Of a stretch of DNA of 9,921 bases, positions 1 through 7,800 are shown piece by piece. The position numbers and the translations under genes are program-made. Every line of letters starts with the position of its first letter. Position 1 is the first letter of the stretch. The DNA is from Bacteriovoracaceae bacterium. GTDB lineage: Bacteria; Bdellovibrionota; Bacteriovoracia; Bacteriovoracales; Bacteriovoracaceae. The stretch covers positions 1 to 9,921 of the forward strand of contig JAGOVR010000050.1 in assembly GCA_018060635.1 (NCBI GenBank), given 5' to 3'. A model generated the notes under the pieces. It searched no databases. It had not been told where the DNA came from and saw only the letters and a list, made by a program, of their open reading frames with translations.

Positions 1-376
1 TCCATTTAATCATTTCAGTACCTAATATTCCTGGGCGTTCTTCTTTTAAGAACTTATAGAGAGGATGAGCATTTTCGCCATTTACATCAATTTTTTCAAA
101 AAGAGGAAAGGTGGTTTGAAAATTAAGTTCACAAAAAGTTTGGATCTCTAGGTTAGTTCCTGGCTCTTGAGAACCAAATTGATTGCAAGGAAAACCAAGG
201 ACAGTAAAATGCTTATCTTTATATTTTAAATAAAGCTCCTGTAATTCTTTATACTGAGGGGTAAATCCACACTTACTTGCCGTGTTTACAATGAGTAAAA
301 CAGTTCCTTTAAATGAGGAGAGGGGCGTGTCAATTCCTTGGATATTTTTAGCTGAGAAATCATAAATGTTTTTCAT
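1..376 (-). CDS. Glutathione peroxidase family protein, Cys-type (BtuE/Gpx-like), 5' part only
   Basis: Partial gene reading leftwards off the window: start ATG at 376-374, 125 codons visible, no stop reached. The product should reduce hydrogen peroxide and organic hydroperoxides in the cytoplasm; no signal peptide is seen. Visible family motifs are NTASKCGFTPQY with the peroxidatic residue at Cys36 (codon TGT, so not selenocysteine), LGFPCNQFGSQEPG at about 60-73 with the conserved Gln70, and a final visible IKW whose Trp125 matches the conserved WNF. Cys82 in TFCELNF sits where thioredoxin-dependent members carry the resolving Cys. I therefore infer a thioredoxin-linked 2-Cys peroxidase despite the family name. 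The family is about 160-180 residues, so roughly 35-55 are missing. A ribosome site AAGGTGG (387-381) lies 4 bases before the ATG. It is divergent from the purine operon and has no obvious pathway link to it. Confidence 0.93.
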   Translation of the reverse strand, partial: MKNIYDFSAKNIQGIDTPLSSFKGTVLLIVNTASKCGFTPQYKELQELYLKYKDKHFTVLGFPCNQFGSQEPGTNLEIQTFCELNFQTTFPLFEKIDVNGENAHPLYKFLKEERPGILGTEMIKW

Positions 377-486
377 CGTTCCACCTTGGAGTGAGGGAAA
401 AGAAGGAATCTTAACTTTACTATTTAGGGGCAAAAATGTATAGATAAAGCTCACGATCATTTTATCAAAAAAGAGAGGTCACTTAG
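377..486. promoter_or_regulatory. Divergent intergenic region carrying promoters for the peroxidase gene and the purine operon
   Basis: These 110 bases are the only substantial non-coding stretch and must hold at least the operon promoter. For the + strand the best sigma-70-like pair I see is TTTACT (416-421) and TATAGA (439-444) with a 17-base spacer, each matching 4 of 6 consensus bases. On the - strand TTGATA (468-463) faces leftwards, and TATACA (443-438) lies 19 bases beyond it; that spacing is long, so this pair is weak. The two -10 candidates overlap. The purF ribosome site AGAGAGG (472-478) ends 8 bases before its ATG. I see no E. coli PurR-type operator, no Bacillus PurBox and no purine riboswitch core. 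Promoter calls are by eye only. Confidence 0.45.
416..444 (+). promoter_or_regulatory. Candidate sigma-70-type promoter of the purine operon
   Basis: TTTACT at 416-421 and TATAGA at 439-444 are 17 bases apart, the optimal spacing. Transcription would begin near 450-453, leaving a 5' leader of roughly 35 bases before purF, which is too short for a typical purine riboswitch. In AT-rich DNA such pairs arise by chance, so confidence is modest. Confidence 0.35.
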
Positions 487-1974
487 ATGTGTGGCATTGT
501 CGGAGTGTTTGGTTCTCCTCGAGCTTCTCGGGAAACCTATCAAGGACTTCTTCTTCTACAGCATCGTGGTCAAGATGCCGCAGGAATCTTATCTTTGGAT
601 GAGACAGAGCATTTTCATCTTCTTAAAAATAGTGGATTAGTCGATAGAGTTTTTGATGAGAAATCTTTGATGGATTTGAAGGGGCATCACGCTATTGGAC
701 ATACTCGTTATTCTACAGTGGGATATTCAGACGGCAGAGATTTGCAACCGATGACCATTAACTATCCTTTCGGGATAGGGATGATTCACAATGGAAATGT
801 TGTGAATGTTACAGAATTACAAAATGAGCTGGTCTCTAAACGTCGCCATCTTTTTACTAAAAATGATTTAGAAATTATTCTTAATATTTTTGCGGATTCC
901 TTAGATACAAATTTTCCTTATCACTTGAGCCAAGAAAGATCTGCTAAAAAAGAATTTGAAGCGATTACACAAGCTGTTCAAGACGTCTTTGCGAAAGTTA
1001 AGGGGGGATATTCAGTTGTAGGAAGTATTGCTCCTATGGGGATGTTTGCCTTTCGAGATCCCAGTGGAATTAGACCTTTAATATTAGGAGAGAGAACACT
1101 CACAGAAAAAGAAAAACAGGAAAGCAAAATTCCTTTTGAGAAAAGCTATTGTGTTGCTTCAGAATCAAATGTTTTAACTTATTTAGGTTATGAAGTGGTG
1201 AGAGATTTAAAGGCAGGAGAGATTTTCTTTGTAGATCAAAAAGGAGAGTCACACAGTTTAGAGCTTAAAAAAAATAAAGTAGCTCCTTGTATGTTTGAGT
1301 GGGTTTATTTTGCTAATCCTGAAGCAGTCTTAGAAAAGAAAGATGTGTATGCCGCTCGTTTAAATATGGGAAGAAATTTGGCCTATGAAGTAAAAAAAAT
1401 GATAGACAGTGGTGAGATTAGTCCTGATATTGTAGTTCCTGTTCCAGATACCAGTCGTCCTTCTGCCATTGCACTGGCAGAAGAGTTAGGAATTTCTTAT
1501 CGAGAAATTTTAGTAAAAAATCGCTATATTCAACGAAGTTTTATTCTTAATTCTCCAGAAGAAAGATCTAAAGCCGTCAACTTAAAACTCACACCTGTCG
1601 CCTCAGAATTTAAAGGAAAAAAAGTTTTATTAGTGGATGACAGTATTGTGAGGGGGACTACTTCTCGTCACTTGATTCGCATGGTGAGAGAAGCGGGGGC
1701 CAGTGCCGTCTATCTAGCGAGTAGTTGTCCTCCTATTCGCCATCCTTGTTATTACGGCATTGATTTTCCAAGTCCCAGTGAACTTATTGCTACAGGACGA
1801 ACTACTACAGAAATTGCTGAAACATTAGGTGCAGATAAAGTTATTTATCTGACGTTAGAAAAATTAAAAGAATCCATTGGCCTTAAAGATATGTGTATGG
1901 CCTGTTTAAATGGTGATTACCCTGTGGATGTAACGTCCGCAGTTCATTTAAATTCTCAGCGTAGGGTGAAGTGA
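487..1974 (+). CDS. purF: Amidophosphoribosyltransferase (glutamine PRPP amidotransferase), Fe-S type
   Basis: Catalyses the first committed step of purine synthesis: PRPP + glutamine to 5-phosphoribosylamine. The 495-residue length is normal. The N-terminal Ntn-hydrolase glutaminase domain (about 1-230) starts MCGIVG, with nucleophile Cys2 exposed after Met removal, plus GHTRYST (Arg74) and HNGN (Asn102-Gly103). The C-terminal phosphoribosyltransferase domain carries the PRPP loop LLVDDSIVRGTTS at 381-393. Four cysteines (268, 421, 470, 473; contexts APCMFEW, RHPCYYG, MCMACLNG) match the 4Fe-4S ligands of Bacillus subtilis PurF, so a cluster is likely. Unlike the Bacillus enzyme there is no propeptide: the codon just before the ATG is an in-frame TAG (484-486). 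First gene of the operon, preceded by an AGAGAGG ribosome site; its stop overlaps purC. Confidence 0.98.
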   Translation: MCGIVGVFGSPRASRETYQGLLLLQHRGQDAAGILSLDETEHFHLLKNSGLVDRVFDEKSLMDLKGHHAIGHTRYSTVGYSDGRDLQPMTINYPFGIGMIHNGNVVNVTELQNELVSKRRHLFTKNDLEIILNIFADSLDTNFPYHLSQERSAKKEFEAITQAVQDVFAKVKGGYSVVGSIAPMGMFAFRDPSGIRPLILGERTLTEKEKQESKIPFEKSYCVASESNVLTYLGYEVVRDLKAGEIFFVDQKGESHSLELKKNKVAPCMFEWVYFANPEAVLEKKDVYAARLNMGRNLAYEVKKMIDSGEISPDIVVPVPDTSRPSAIALAEELGISYREILVKNRYIQRSFILNSPEERSKAVNLKLTPVASEFKGKKVLLVDDSIVRGTTSRHLIRMVREAGASAVYLASSCPPIRHPCYYGIDFPSPSELIATGRTTTEIAETLGADKVIYLTLEKLKESIGLKDMCMACLNGDYPVDVTSAVHLNSQRRVK

Positions 1975-1976
1975 TG
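1963..1976 (+). promoter_or_regulatory. purC ribosome site that decides between GTG 1971 and ATG 1974
   Basis: AGGGTGA (1963-1969) inside the end of purF lies 4 bases before ATG 1974 but only 1 base before the in-frame GTG at 1971. The spacing favours ATG 1974, whose A is also the last base of the purF TGA stop (a TGATG overlap). Using the GTG would add one Met to the N-terminus. Confidence 0.6.
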
Positions 1977-3017
1977 TTACCTGTGCTTTATCAAGGTTCT
2001 GTTAAAAATGTACGAGGAGAAAAAAACTCTTCCCATTATATTTTTGAATATTCTGATCGCTATTCTATTTTTGATTGGGGAGAAATGCCTGACTTAATTG
2101 AAGGAAAAGGTGAGGCTTTGGCCGTGATGGCAGATCTTTTTTTTCGTTTACTTAAGCAACAAGGTATTGAGAGTCACAGTCTAGGACTTGTTGATTCTCA
2201 AGGAAATGCACTTCCTCCTGCTACAGCTTCCTGTTATTTAAAAGTAGAGGCTATAGACGTTTTGCGACCGTTATTTACCTCTAAGGGTTATGATTATAGC
2301 GTCTATCAAAAAAAACAAAATAATGTTTTAGTCCCACTGGAAGTTATTTTTCGCATGGGAGTGCCTAAAGGTAGTTCGCTTCCTAAACGTCTCAAGGAAA
2401 ATCCTTCTTTATTAAAGGAATATGCCCTAGATCATCTGCCACAGGAAGGAGAGATGTTTGAGAAACCTCTGATTGAGTTTTCTACCAAGTTAGAAGAAAA
2501 AGATCGCTATTTAACTTTTAAAGAGGCCATGCAAATTGCAGGCATGAGTGAAGAGGAAATGGCGGAACTTAAAAAGATTACAGAACATATTTGTTTAAAA
2601 CTCAAAGATATTTTTTCAGCATTGTCACTAGAATTATGGGATGGAAAATTTGAATTTTCTTTTACTCTCGACTCTCATGGTGTTCGCAGTTTTAAATTAG
2701 TGGATGCTATCGGATTAGATGAGTTACGTGTCTTATACAAAGAGATCCAAATTTCTAAAGAGTATTTGAGACAGTATTACCGAGAAAGTGCATGGTATCA
2801 AGACGTGCAAAAAGCGCAAGAAATGGCTATTTTAAAAAAAGAAAAAAATTGGAAGATCTATAGCACCCTACTTCCTCAAAAACTTCCTGAGCAGATGAAA
2901 AAACAAGTTCAATTTCTTTATCAATCTTTTACTAATGTGCTTTGTGAAAAAGCAGGGTATCCACCCGTTTTTTCTGTCCCAGCTTTTGCTGATATTTTAA
3001 AGGAGTTAAAGCCATGA
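1974..3017 (+). CDS. purC: Phosphoribosylaminoimidazole-succinocarboxamide synthase (SAICAR synthetase), long divergent form
   Basis: Joins aspartate to CAIR using ATP, giving SAICAR. Family signs: YQGSVKNV near the N-terminus (the YxGKxKxV nucleotide-loop position), FEYSDRYSIFDWGEMPD at 24-40, EVIFRMGVPKGSSLPKRL at 123-140 (the ExxxRxxxxGSxxKR signature), and VDAIGLDELR at 243-252 where typical enzymes have DExSPDxxRLW. At 347 residues it is about 100 longer than the usual bacterial enzyme of about 240. The extra length is split between extra segments before residue 244 and a C-terminal extension of about 60 residues with mostly helical-looking, charged sequence. The change of Glu to Ala within the D-E pair (Ala245) is notable. 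ATG 1974 is chosen over GTG 1971 because of ribosome-site spacing. The end overlaps purD by 4 bases (ATGA). The operon setting supports the assignment. Confidence 0.9.
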   Translation: MLPVLYQGSVKNVRGEKNSSHYIFEYSDRYSIFDWGEMPDLIEGKGEALAVMADLFFRLLKQQGIESHSLGLVDSQGNALPPATASCYLKVEAIDVLRPLFTSKGYDYSVYQKKQNNVLVPLEVIFRMGVPKGSSLPKRLKENPSLLKEYALDHLPQEGEMFEKPLIEFSTKLEEKDRYLTFKEAMQIAGMSEEEMAELKKITEHICLKLKDIFSALSLELWDGKFEFSFTLDSHGVRSFKLVDAIGLDELRVLYKEIQISKEYLRQYYRESAWYQDVQKAQEMAILKKEKNWKIYSTLLPQKLPEQMKKQVQFLYQSFTNVLCEKAGYPPVFSVPAFADILKELKP

Positions 3018-4285
3018 GGGTTTTAGTGGTAGGACAAGGTAGCCGAGAACATTCCTTAGCATGGAAGTTAAGTCAGTCTCCTTTATGTGAAAAAGTTTTT
3101 GTGGCCCCTGGAAACGCTGGAATGCTATTGGACTCTTCGATACAGTGTATTTCTTTAAAAGAAATAAATGACCTCCTCATTTTTGCTAAAGAACAAAAGA
3201 TAGATTTTACATTAGTAGGCCCTGAAGATTATTTAGATCAAGGAATTGTGGATTTATTTGAGTTGGAAGGGTTATGTATTTTAGGCCCTTCCAAGAGAGC
3301 CTCACAGTTAGAATGCTCTAAAGTTTTTGCTAAAGAAATCATGCAAGACGCTTTGATTCCCACCGCTTTCTTTAAAAAATTTGATGATTTTAATTTAGCT
3401 ATGGATTTTGTTAATTTATGGGATTTTTCATCCAAAGGATTAGTGGTTAAGTGGGATGGCTTAGCTCAAGGCAAGGGAGTCGTGGTGGCTGAATCCCGTC
3501 AGCAAGTAGAAACGGCTTTGAAAGAATTCTTATTGCAAAAAAAATTAGGAGAAGGCTGTCTTATTTTAGAAGAAAAATTAGTAGGTCCAGAGGTCTCAGC
3601 TTTTTATTTGTGTGATGGGAAAGAATATGTCTCGCTAGGTTTTGCTTGTGATTACAAGCGCATTCGAGATGGGAACTTAGGAGCCAATACGGGAGGAATG
3701 GGTGCTTATTCTCCTGTAGATTGGTTAGGAGAAGAAGAAAAACAAAATATAGAAAAACAAGTTGTAGAACCTTTGTTGCAAGTTATGAAGAAAAACGGAA
3801 TGCCTTTTAAAGGAATTCTTTTTGTAGGGCTTATGATGACAACTGCGGGGCCTCGTGTTTTAGAATTTAATGTTCGATTCGGAGATCCTGAAACACAAGT
3901 ACTGATGCCTCTGTTAGACCAAGATATCCTGCCTTTATTTGTACAAGCGGCAAAAGGAAGTCTTGTCTCAAAAAAAATAAATTTAAAAAAACAAAAAGCT
4001 GTTCATGTGGTACTTGCCGCTCACGGATATCCAGGGACAGAAGGTGTGGCCATCAGAAAAAATGACAACATAAATCTTCCTGCCAAGTTAGCAGGAACCA
4101 ATTTCAAAATTTTTACCGCTGGAGTTCAGGGCCAAGTGCCTCATGAATTTCAAACAGCAGGTGGACGAGTGATGGGAGTGACAGCTTGGGGAGATACTTT
4201 AGAGCAGGCCAGAATTAATGCTTATCAAGTTGTAAAACAAGTTTCTTTTATGGGAATGAATTATCGTCAGGATATTGGGTTGTGA
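3014..4285 (+). CDS. purD: Phosphoribosylamine-glycine ligase (GAR synthetase)
   Basis: Couples phosphoribosylamine and glycine with ATP to give GAR, the step straight after PurF; its substrate is very unstable, which fits co-expression. At 423 residues it is standard length. It has the N-domain start VLVVGQGSREHSLAWKL, the APGNAG motif at about 32-37, VGPEDYLDQGIVD at about 69-81, and an ATP-grasp domain with VVKWDGLAQGKGVVVA (Lys146 in the nucleotide site), GANTGGMGAYSP and EFNVRFGDPETQ (Glu284, Asn286) supplying metal ligands. Trp147 replaces the Ala usual in the VxKADGLAxGKG motif. The ribosome site AAGGAG (3000-3005) is 8 bases before the ATG. The gene starts inside purC (ATGA overlap) and its TGA overlaps the purN GTG. 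This is the monofunctional bacterial form, not fused to PurM or PurN. Confidence 0.98.
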   Translation: MRVLVVGQGSREHSLAWKLSQSPLCEKVFVAPGNAGMLLDSSIQCISLKEINDLLIFAKEQKIDFTLVGPEDYLDQGIVDLFELEGLCILGPSKRASQLECSKVFAKEIMQDALIPTAFFKKFDDFNLAMDFVNLWDFSSKGLVVKWDGLAQGKGVVVAESRQQVETALKEFLLQKKLGEGCLILEEKLVGPEVSAFYLCDGKEYVSLGFACDYKRIRDGNLGANTGGMGAYSPVDWLGEEEKQNIEKQVVEPLLQVMKKNGMPFKGILFVGLMMTTAGPRVLEFNVRFGDPETQVLMPLLDQDILPLFVQAAKGSLVSKKINLKKQKAVHVVLAAHGYPGTEGVAIRKNDNINLPAKLAGTNFKIFTAGVQGQVPHEFQTAGGRVMGVTAWGDTLEQARINAYQVVKQVSFMGMNYRQDIGL

Positions 4286-4845
4286 TAAATCTTGCGATAT
4301 TAGCTTCAGGTAGTGGCAGTAATGCACAAGCGTTGATGCAATTTTGTCAAAGTGAAAAAAACAAGGCACAGGTGGCATTAGTTATTACCAATAAGCCTCA
4401 TGCTTATGTCAGAGAACGTGCGGGAAAATTTAATATTCCTTGTTTCTATGAAGAAGAGGAAATGAAGATATTACAACTTTTAAAAGAATATAAAGTGGAG
4501 TGGGTTTTTTTGGCAGGTTATATGCGCCTGCTTTCTGCACAGTTTTTACAAAATTTTTATGATGAAAAAATTAAGAGAAATAAAGTCGTGAATATTCACC
4601 CCTCTCTTTTGCCTAAATTTCCAGGGATGAATGTTTATCCTAGAGTCTATGCCTCCACGGAAGTGGAGTCTGGGGCCACGGTGCATTTTGTGGATAGTGG
4701 TGTTGATACGGGTCCTATTTTATTGCAAAAAAAATATCAGCGCATAGAAGGTGAAAGTTTAGAAGAATTTAAACAAAGAGGTTTGCAAAATGAACACCTT
4801 TTATATATTGAGGCTTTACAGAAAATACTTACGGAGTATGTATGA
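4282..4845 (+). CDS. purN: Phosphoribosylglycinamide formyltransferase (GAR transformylase), folate-dependent
   Basis: Transfers the formyl group of 10-formyltetrahydrofolate to GAR, giving FGAR. The 187 residues fit the small monofunctional family (about 190-210). Motifs: ILASGSGSNAQAL near the N-terminus (phosphate-binding loop), the catalytic NIHPSLLPKFPG (Asn104, His106), and VHFVDSGVDTGPIL with His135 and Asp142 matching the E. coli catalytic His137 and Asp144. The start is GTG 4282, which overlaps the purD stop (GTGA). A weak AGGA site (4269-4272) lies 9 bases upstream, and no ATG in this frame fits the N-terminal motif, so the GTG start is well supported. The stop overlaps the start of the purL fusion by 4 bases. 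Confidence 0.97.
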   Translation: MINLAILASGSGSNAQALMQFCQSEKNKAQVALVITNKPHAYVRERAGKFNIPCFYEEEEMKILQLLKEYKVEWVFLAGYMRLLSAQFLQNFYDEKIKRNKVVNIHPSLLPKFPGMNVYPRVYASTEVESGATVHFVDSGVDTGPILLQKKYQRIEGESLEEFKQRGLQNEHLLYIEALQKILTEYV

Positions 4846-7800
4846 ATAAAAATTTATGGCGGATAGAAGTTTATTCTCATGACAGTAAAGCACGTAGTCC
4901 TTTTATAGAAAAGATACAAAAACATTTTCATTTTTTATTAGAGGATCTACAAGTTGTTCCGCTTTATTTACTTAAGACAGAAGAGACGGTAACGGAAGCG
5001 CAAGTAGGGGCATGGGTGCAAGAAGTTTTTTGTGATAGTATTTTGCAAAAAGGCGTTTTTAAAGAAGAAATACTTAATGAGAAAATTAATCCTACATGGG
5101 TGGTAGAAATACGTTTTCGTCCAGGGGTTACTGATAATTTAGGTCATGCGGCGAGTGAAGCTTTAAGTTTAGTAAATCAAGCACAAACAGTAAAAGTTTT
5201 TTCAGGCACACTTTTTTTCTTACAAGGGAACATACAAAGAGATCAAGTGCAAAAATTAGCAGAGGAGCTTTTTTCTAATCCTCTTTTGCAGACAGCACAA
5301 ATAGAAACGTATGTAGATTTTTGTCGTAAAAAAAGATTTGAGGTGGAAGAGGTCCCAGAAGTTCATATTACAGGTGAAGGGAAAGTTGAAGTTTATAATC
5401 TTGATAAATTAGATGAGGACTTATTACAGTTAAGTCAGAAAAATTGTTGGGCCTTAAGTCTTGATGAATTAAAGCTGGTGGCTAGCTTTTATAAGACTAA
5501 TGAAAATTTTAGGCAAAAACGTAAACAATTTGGTCTTTCTGAAAATCCTACAGATGTAGAAATGGAAATTATAGCGCAGTCGTGGAGTGAGCACTGTAAA
5601 CATAAAATTTTTGCCTCAGAAGTAGAATACTCAGAAGATCAAGAAGGGACTTTTAAAAAGTTAGGCCCACAAAAAATTAAGAGTCTTTATAAAACATACA
5701 TTAAAGGAGCGACAGAAAAAGTAAAAAAAGAAAGAAACATTTCTTGGCTTATTTCTGTTTTTTCAGATAATGCAGGAATTGTTAGATTTGATAAAAATTT
5801 AGATGTGTGTGTAAAAGTTGAAACACACAATAGTCCTTCAGCCCTAGACCCTTACGGCGGGGCCCTCACAGGTATTTTAGGAGTGAATCGCGATATTTTA
5901 GGTTGTGGTTTTGGAGCTAAACCTATTGCTAATACGGATGTTTTTTGTTTCGCTCCTCCAGAGGTAGATCTTCCTCTTCCCCTAGGACTTAAAACTCCTA
6001 GACGAATTATGGAAGGAGTTCATGCAGGTGTTGAAGATGGAGGAAATAAAAGCGGAATTCCAACGGTGAATGGTGCTTTCTTTTTTGATGCTGATTTTGC
6101 AGGGAAACCTTTAGTTTATGTAGGAACAGTGGGAGTTCTTCCTCACACATTACCAAGTGGGATCATGAGTTCTGATAAACACCAAAAAGCGGGAGATCTT
6201 ATTGTGGTGGCAGGAGGGCGAGTAGGTAAAGATGGCATTCATGGGGCCACCTTTAGCTCTATGGAGTTGACCCAAGGAGCACCTGCAACTGTGGTACAAA
6301 TTGGAGACCCTATCACACAAAAACGCCTTCTCGATTTTACGTTAGAGGCTAGAGATTTAAATCTTTTTTCTAGTATTACAGATAACGGTGCTGGAGGGAT
6401 TTCTTCCAGTATTGGAGAAATGTGTGTAAAAGCAGGAGGAGCTAGCCTTGATCTGATTCATGTTCCAGTGAAGTATCAAGGACTCACTCCTTATGAACTT
6501 ATGATTTCTGAAAGTCAGGAGCGGATGAGTTACGCTGTACCAAAAGACAAGATAGATGCTTTTTTAACATTAGCTGGAAATCGTGGAGTTGAAGTTTGTG
6601 TATTAGGAAATTTTGAAAATACAGGAGAGTTAAAAGTTTTTTATAATAAAAAAATTGTGGCTTTGCTGGATTTACATTTTTTACATGAAGCATTGCCCGC
6701 CTTAGAATTGAAAGCACATTTTACGGCTGACAAACAAAAGACATCTTTTTTTACTGAACCAAAAAAAGAATGGCAGGAAAATACTCTAGAGTTAGCTCTC
6801 CTTCATTTACTTAAACGTCCCAATATTACTAGTAAAGAAAAGTGGGTCAGACGCTATGATCACGAAGTTCAAGCGGCGACAGTTGGAAAGCCCTTTGTTG
6901 GAAAAAAAGCTGATGGCCCTGCAGATGCGGGTGTAGTGTGGCTTCATCCCCATGGAGGGGAAGAATGGAATGGTGTGACTGTTTCTTGTGGTCTTGCTCC
7001 TCTTCTTTCTCATGAAGATACTTATTTGATGAGTCAGTACGCAGTAGATGAAGCTGTTCGTAATAGCATATGCGTGGGGGGAGATCCTTCTCATATGGCT
7101 TTAGTAGACAATTTTTGTTGGCCTGATCCTATCTTGAGTGCCAAAAATCCCGATGGTCATCACAAGATGGCGCAACTTGTACGCTCTTGTGTAGGACTTT
7201 ATGACATGGCTACAAGTTATGGAATGCCTTTTGTCAGTGGTAAAGACAGTATGAAAAATGATTTTATTGGAAAAAATAAGCAAGGAGTGGAAGTTAAGAT
7301 TAGTGTCCCTCCGACACTTTTAGTGACAGCGGTAGCACAAATTCCTGATGTAAGAAAAAAAGTAACGACAGATTTTAAAAAGGCAGGAGATCTTATTTAT
7401 CTGCTAGGAAATATTCCTGAAGATTTTTTTACACCTAGTGAATTTTCTCGGATGTTTCATGTGCCAAATATAAAGCTTCCTTCTCCTGATTTACAGAAAA
7501 ACTTAGAACTTTATAAAAATATTTTTTTAAGTATACAAAAAGGATTGATAGCTTCTTGTCATGATATCTCAGAAGGAGGCGCGGTAGTTGCATTAAGTGA
7601 GAAAATGATTGCAGGAAGATTCGGGGCCAAAGTCACACTTCAATCGAAAAATATTTCGGCTACTTTTTTTAATGAAGTCACAGGATGTTTTTTAGTTAGC
7701 GTTGATCCTAAAAATAAGTTGGATTTTGAAACACAGTTTACTTCTTTTGCTACCTTGTGGGGAACAGTGACAGAGGATGAAACTTTGTGCGTAGAGAATT

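Noticed and set aside
377..486. Purine riboswitch, PurR operator or PurBox upstream of purF
   Set aside because: I could not find the riboswitch core, the ACGCAAACGTTTGCGT-like operator or CCGAAC-type boxes, and the inferred leader is too short for a riboswitch aptamer plus expression platform.
3238..3435. Short - strand open frame within purD
   Set aside because: Antisense shadow of a conserved gene with no supporting motif.
4077..4097. Inverted repeat TTCCTGC / GCAGGAA with a 7-base loop inside purD
   Set aside because: A 7-bp stem in coding DNA without a T tract; expected by chance over 10 kb and not placed at a gene junction, so not called a terminator or regulator.
6499..7283. Three open frames on the - strand across purL
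   Set aside because: They lie wholly within the strongly supported purL gene, have no recognisable motifs, and look like antisense shadows.
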